NCBI GenBank assembly: GCA_035620975.1
Contig: DASPFV010000107.1
Span: 1 to 5,831, forward strand
Origin: DASPFV01 sp035620975
GTDB taxonomy: Bacteria; Acidobacteriota; Vicinamibacteria; Vicinamibacterales; 2-12-FULL-66-21
Reading direction: 5' to 3'
Length of the DNA: 5,831 bases
A program made the translations under genes and the position numbers. Below the pieces are notes generated by a model that saw nothing but the letters and a program-made list of their open reading frames with translations, was not told the DNA's origin and searched no databases. How positions within the stretch are numbered: position 1 is the stretch's first letter; each line of letters opens with the position of its first letter. This document shows, piece after piece, positions 4,278-5,831 of the stretch.

Positions 4278-5731
4278 CCAATCCAACCGAGCTCGGGCGT
4301 CGCGGGCGCATCGGCGCTGCCGCGCTGCTCGCGACGCTGACCGTGATTGCCGGCAACCTGTCGGCGCAGCAGCCGGCGCCGCCGCCGGGGACCGTTCAGC
4401 CCCCGGGGACGACCGCCCCGGCGCCGCCGGCCCAGACGCCGCCGGCGGCGGCCCGCCCGCAGTTCGAGCGCGTCGTGGTGACGGCCGGGCGATCGACGGT
4501 GGTGCCGACCGACTTCGACATCACGCGCATCGCGATCACCAACCCGGAAGTGGCCGACGCGGTGGTCGTGCAGCCCCGCGAGATCCTCGTGGACGGCAAG
4601 CGGGCAGGCACGGTGAGCCTGATCGTCTGGTCTTCGACCGACCGCAAGCAGTACGACATCGTCGTCGAGCCGGCGATTACGACGCTCGAGCAGCAGCTCC
4701 AGGCGCTGTTCCCCGGCGAGAACATCACGATCAGCGTCAGCGAGGAGGCCATCATCCTCTCGGGCCAGGTGTCGAGCACGAACGTGATGCTGCGGGCCGG
4801 CGAGATCGCGACGGCCTCGTCGGCGAAGAGCCGGGTGATCAACATGCTGCAGGTGCCCGGCGGCACCGAGAGCCAGCAGGTCATGCTGCAGGTGCGCTTC
4901 GCCGAGGTGAACCGCCGCGCCCTGACCGAGCTCGGGCTGTCGCTGTTCGCCCTGCGCGAGCGGTTTGCGGCGCGGTCCACGACGCAGCAGTTCGCGGCGC
5001 CCGACTTCGACGCCGACGAGCCGGGCGGCCTCGTGTTCAGCGACTACCTGAACCTCTTCTACTTCGATTTCCAGGAGGGCATCGGGGGCGTCCTCCGCGC
5101 CCTGCAGCAGCGCGGCGCATTCCAGAGCCTCGCCGAGCCGAACCTGATCGCCTACAACGGCCAGGAAGCCAGCTTCCTGGCCGGCGGCGAATTCCCGGTT
5201 CCATTCTCGACGGGCATCGGACAGATCTCCATCGTATTTCGCGAATTCGGCGTGCGTCTGAGCTTTACGCCGACGATCGCCGGCGACCTGATTCGGCTGA
5301 AGGTGCGGCCGGAGGTCTCCGAGCTCGACTTCAACAACGGGGTGACGCTCGAAGGGTTCCGGATCCCGGCGCTGTCGAGCCGTCGCGCCGAAACCGAGGT
5401 TGAACTTCGTGACGGCCAGTCGTTCGCGGTGGCCGGTCTCATCGACAACACGGCGCAAACCGACCGCGCCGCCATCCCGATCCTGAGTCAGCTGCCGGTG
5501 ATTGGCGCGCTGTTCAAGAGCAAGGCGGAGCGGCAGGAGCGGACCGAGCTGCTGGTGCTGATCACGCCGCGGCTGGTGCGGCCGCTCAACCCCGACGAGG
5601 TCCCGCCGCTGCCGACGATGCCCGGACGCTTCCTGCCGCCCGGCGACGAACTGAGCGGGAAGTTCGAAGGCGGCGGCGGCACGGCTGACGGTCCGGCAGT
5701 GAACGCATCGGCGACACCCCGTCAGCGGTGA
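4274..5731 (+). CDS. cpaC: Tad pilus outer-membrane secretin CpaC/RcpA, 485 aa
   Basis: CpaC forms the ring-shaped outer-membrane channel through which the Flp pilus leaves the cell. A Sec signal peptide covers residues 1-31 (hydrophobic GAAALLATLTVIAG, likely cleavage after LSA31). A Pro/Ala/Gln-rich linker follows (32-62). The pilus/secretin N-terminal domain is at about 64-133 (FERVVVTAGRSTVVPTDFD, then ITNPEVADAVVV). A BON-like domain is at about 136-195, including ISVSEEAIILSGQVSS. The secretin core is at about 200-437, with the signature AEPNLIAYNGQEASFLAGGE (287-306), VPFSTG just after it, and the closing ELLVLITPRLVRPL (425-438). A Gly/Pro-rich tail of ~47 residues follows. There is no lipobox cysteine, so it is not a lipoprotein itself. 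AGGAG at 4261-4265 lies eight bases before ATG 4274. Length and domain order are normal for RcpA/CpaC. No cpaD/rcpB-type partner follows directly. Confidence 0.95.
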   Translation: MTNPTELGRRGRIGAAALLATLTVIAGNLSAQQPAPPPGTVQPPGTTAPAPPAQTPPAAARPQFERVVVTAGRSTVVPTDFDITRIAITNPEVADAVVVQPREILVDGKRAGTVSLIVWSSTDRKQYDIVVEPAITTLEQQLQALFPGENITISVSEEAIILSGQVSSTNVMLRAGEIATASSAKSRVINMLQVPGGTESQQVMLQVRFAEVNRRALTELGLSLFALRERFAARSTTQQFAAPDFDADEPGGLVFSDYLNLFYFDFQEGIGGVLRALQQRGAFQSLAEPNLIAYNGQEASFLAGGEFPVPFSTGIGQISIVFREFGVRLSFTPTIAGDLIRLKVRPEVSELDFNNGVTLEGFRIPALSSRRAETEVELRDGQSFAVAGLIDNTAQTDRAAIPILSQLPVIGALFKSKAERQERTELLVLITPRLVRPLNPDEVPPLPTMPGRFLPPGDELSGKFEGGGGTADGPAVNASATPRQR

Positions 5732-5739
5732 ATGAAGCC

Positions 5740-5831
5740 ATGAACACCAAGCCCTCGATCAGATCCGAGCGCGGCGCCATGCTGATCCTGGTCGCGCTCT
5801 CGCTGGTCACCCTCATCGCGTTCACCACCTT
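5740..5831 (+). CDS. tadG: TadG-like protein, N-terminal fragment (cut by window end)
   Basis: Only about 30 codons are present. The product starts MNTKPSIRSERGAMLILVAL and continues SLVTLIAFTT. A short polar leader, then ERGA, then a hydrophobic helix is the typical beginning of TadG/TadE-like Flp assembly proteins of the 'putative Flp pilus-assembly TadE/G-like' type. In those, the Arg-Gly-Ala precedes a single membrane segment, followed usually by a large periplasmic region (not visible here). ATG 5740 has GGTGA (5727-5731) eight bases upstream. An in-frame GTG at 5728 overlaps the secretin stop as GTGA and would add four residues; given the overlaps elsewhere in the operon it is a real alternative. 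The call rests on a short stretch and on context. Confidence 0.7.
   Translation, partial: MNTKPSIRSERGAMLILVALSLVTLIAFTT

Noticed and set aside
3249..4286. Long open frame on the minus strand (345 codons) opposite tadE and cpaB
   Set aside because: It is Arg/His/Asp/Gly-rich low-quality composition opposite well-recognised genes, a usual shadow effect of high GC at third codon positions.
4223..5458. Long open frame on the minus strand (411 codons) opposite the secretin gene
   Set aside because: Same shadow effect; the composition is not protein-like and the plus strand carries an unmistakable secretin.

Overview
The window looks like chromosomal DNA from a GC-rich, free-living bacterium. 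The Flp pilins carry a 'GQDxxEY' cleavage region, and the secretin and CpaB have Pro/Ala-rich segments. From general memory, this style recalls environmental Acidobacteriota (Vicinamibacteria-like) or related GC-rich phyla. There is no 16S or marker gene here, so the lineage is inference only.

Layout. Bases 1-120 hold a near-perfect 25-bp direct repeat in two copies, with a fragment of a third. This lies just past the stop codon of a small minus-strand gene of unknown function (121-444). Bases 445-947 carry no convincing gene; they include a conspicuously AT-rich stretch (about 539-645) that is a likely promoter or boundary region. Two small plus-strand genes, 948-1274 and 1271-1672, overlap by 4 bases. 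The second is a PilZ-type domain protein and the first a more divergent PilZ-like protein. A gap (1673-1892) with a perfect 20-bp palindrome and a second hairpin separates them from the main operon.

The rest (1893-5831) is the front part of a Tad/Flp (type IVc) pilus assembly locus, all on the plus strand. In order: a short major Flp pilin; a strong GC-rich hairpin resembling a terminator or attenuator; a second, longer Flp-like pilin with two C-terminal cysteines; the prepilin peptidase TadV/CpaA; the pseudopilin TadE; the periplasmic CpaB/RcpC; the outer-membrane secretin CpaC/RcpA; and the first ~30 codons of a TadG-like protein cut off by the window end. Several junctions overlap by 4 bases (ATGA or GTGA), which suggests translational coupling.

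How it works together. TadV would cleave the leader peptides of both Flp proteins and TadE. Processed Flp would polymerise into the pilus and leave through the CpaC secretin with help from CpaB, while TadE and TadG act as minor envelope components. The motor and platform genes (tadA/cpaF, tadB, tadC, tadZ/cpaE) are not in this window and are expected downstream. The two PilZ-like proteins upstream suggest, but do not prove, a link to cyclic-di-GMP control. No wholly novel system was seen. The less ordinary points are the degenerate PilZ pair, the unusual second pilin, the hairpin between the two pilin genes, the 20-bp palindrome and the repeat pair.
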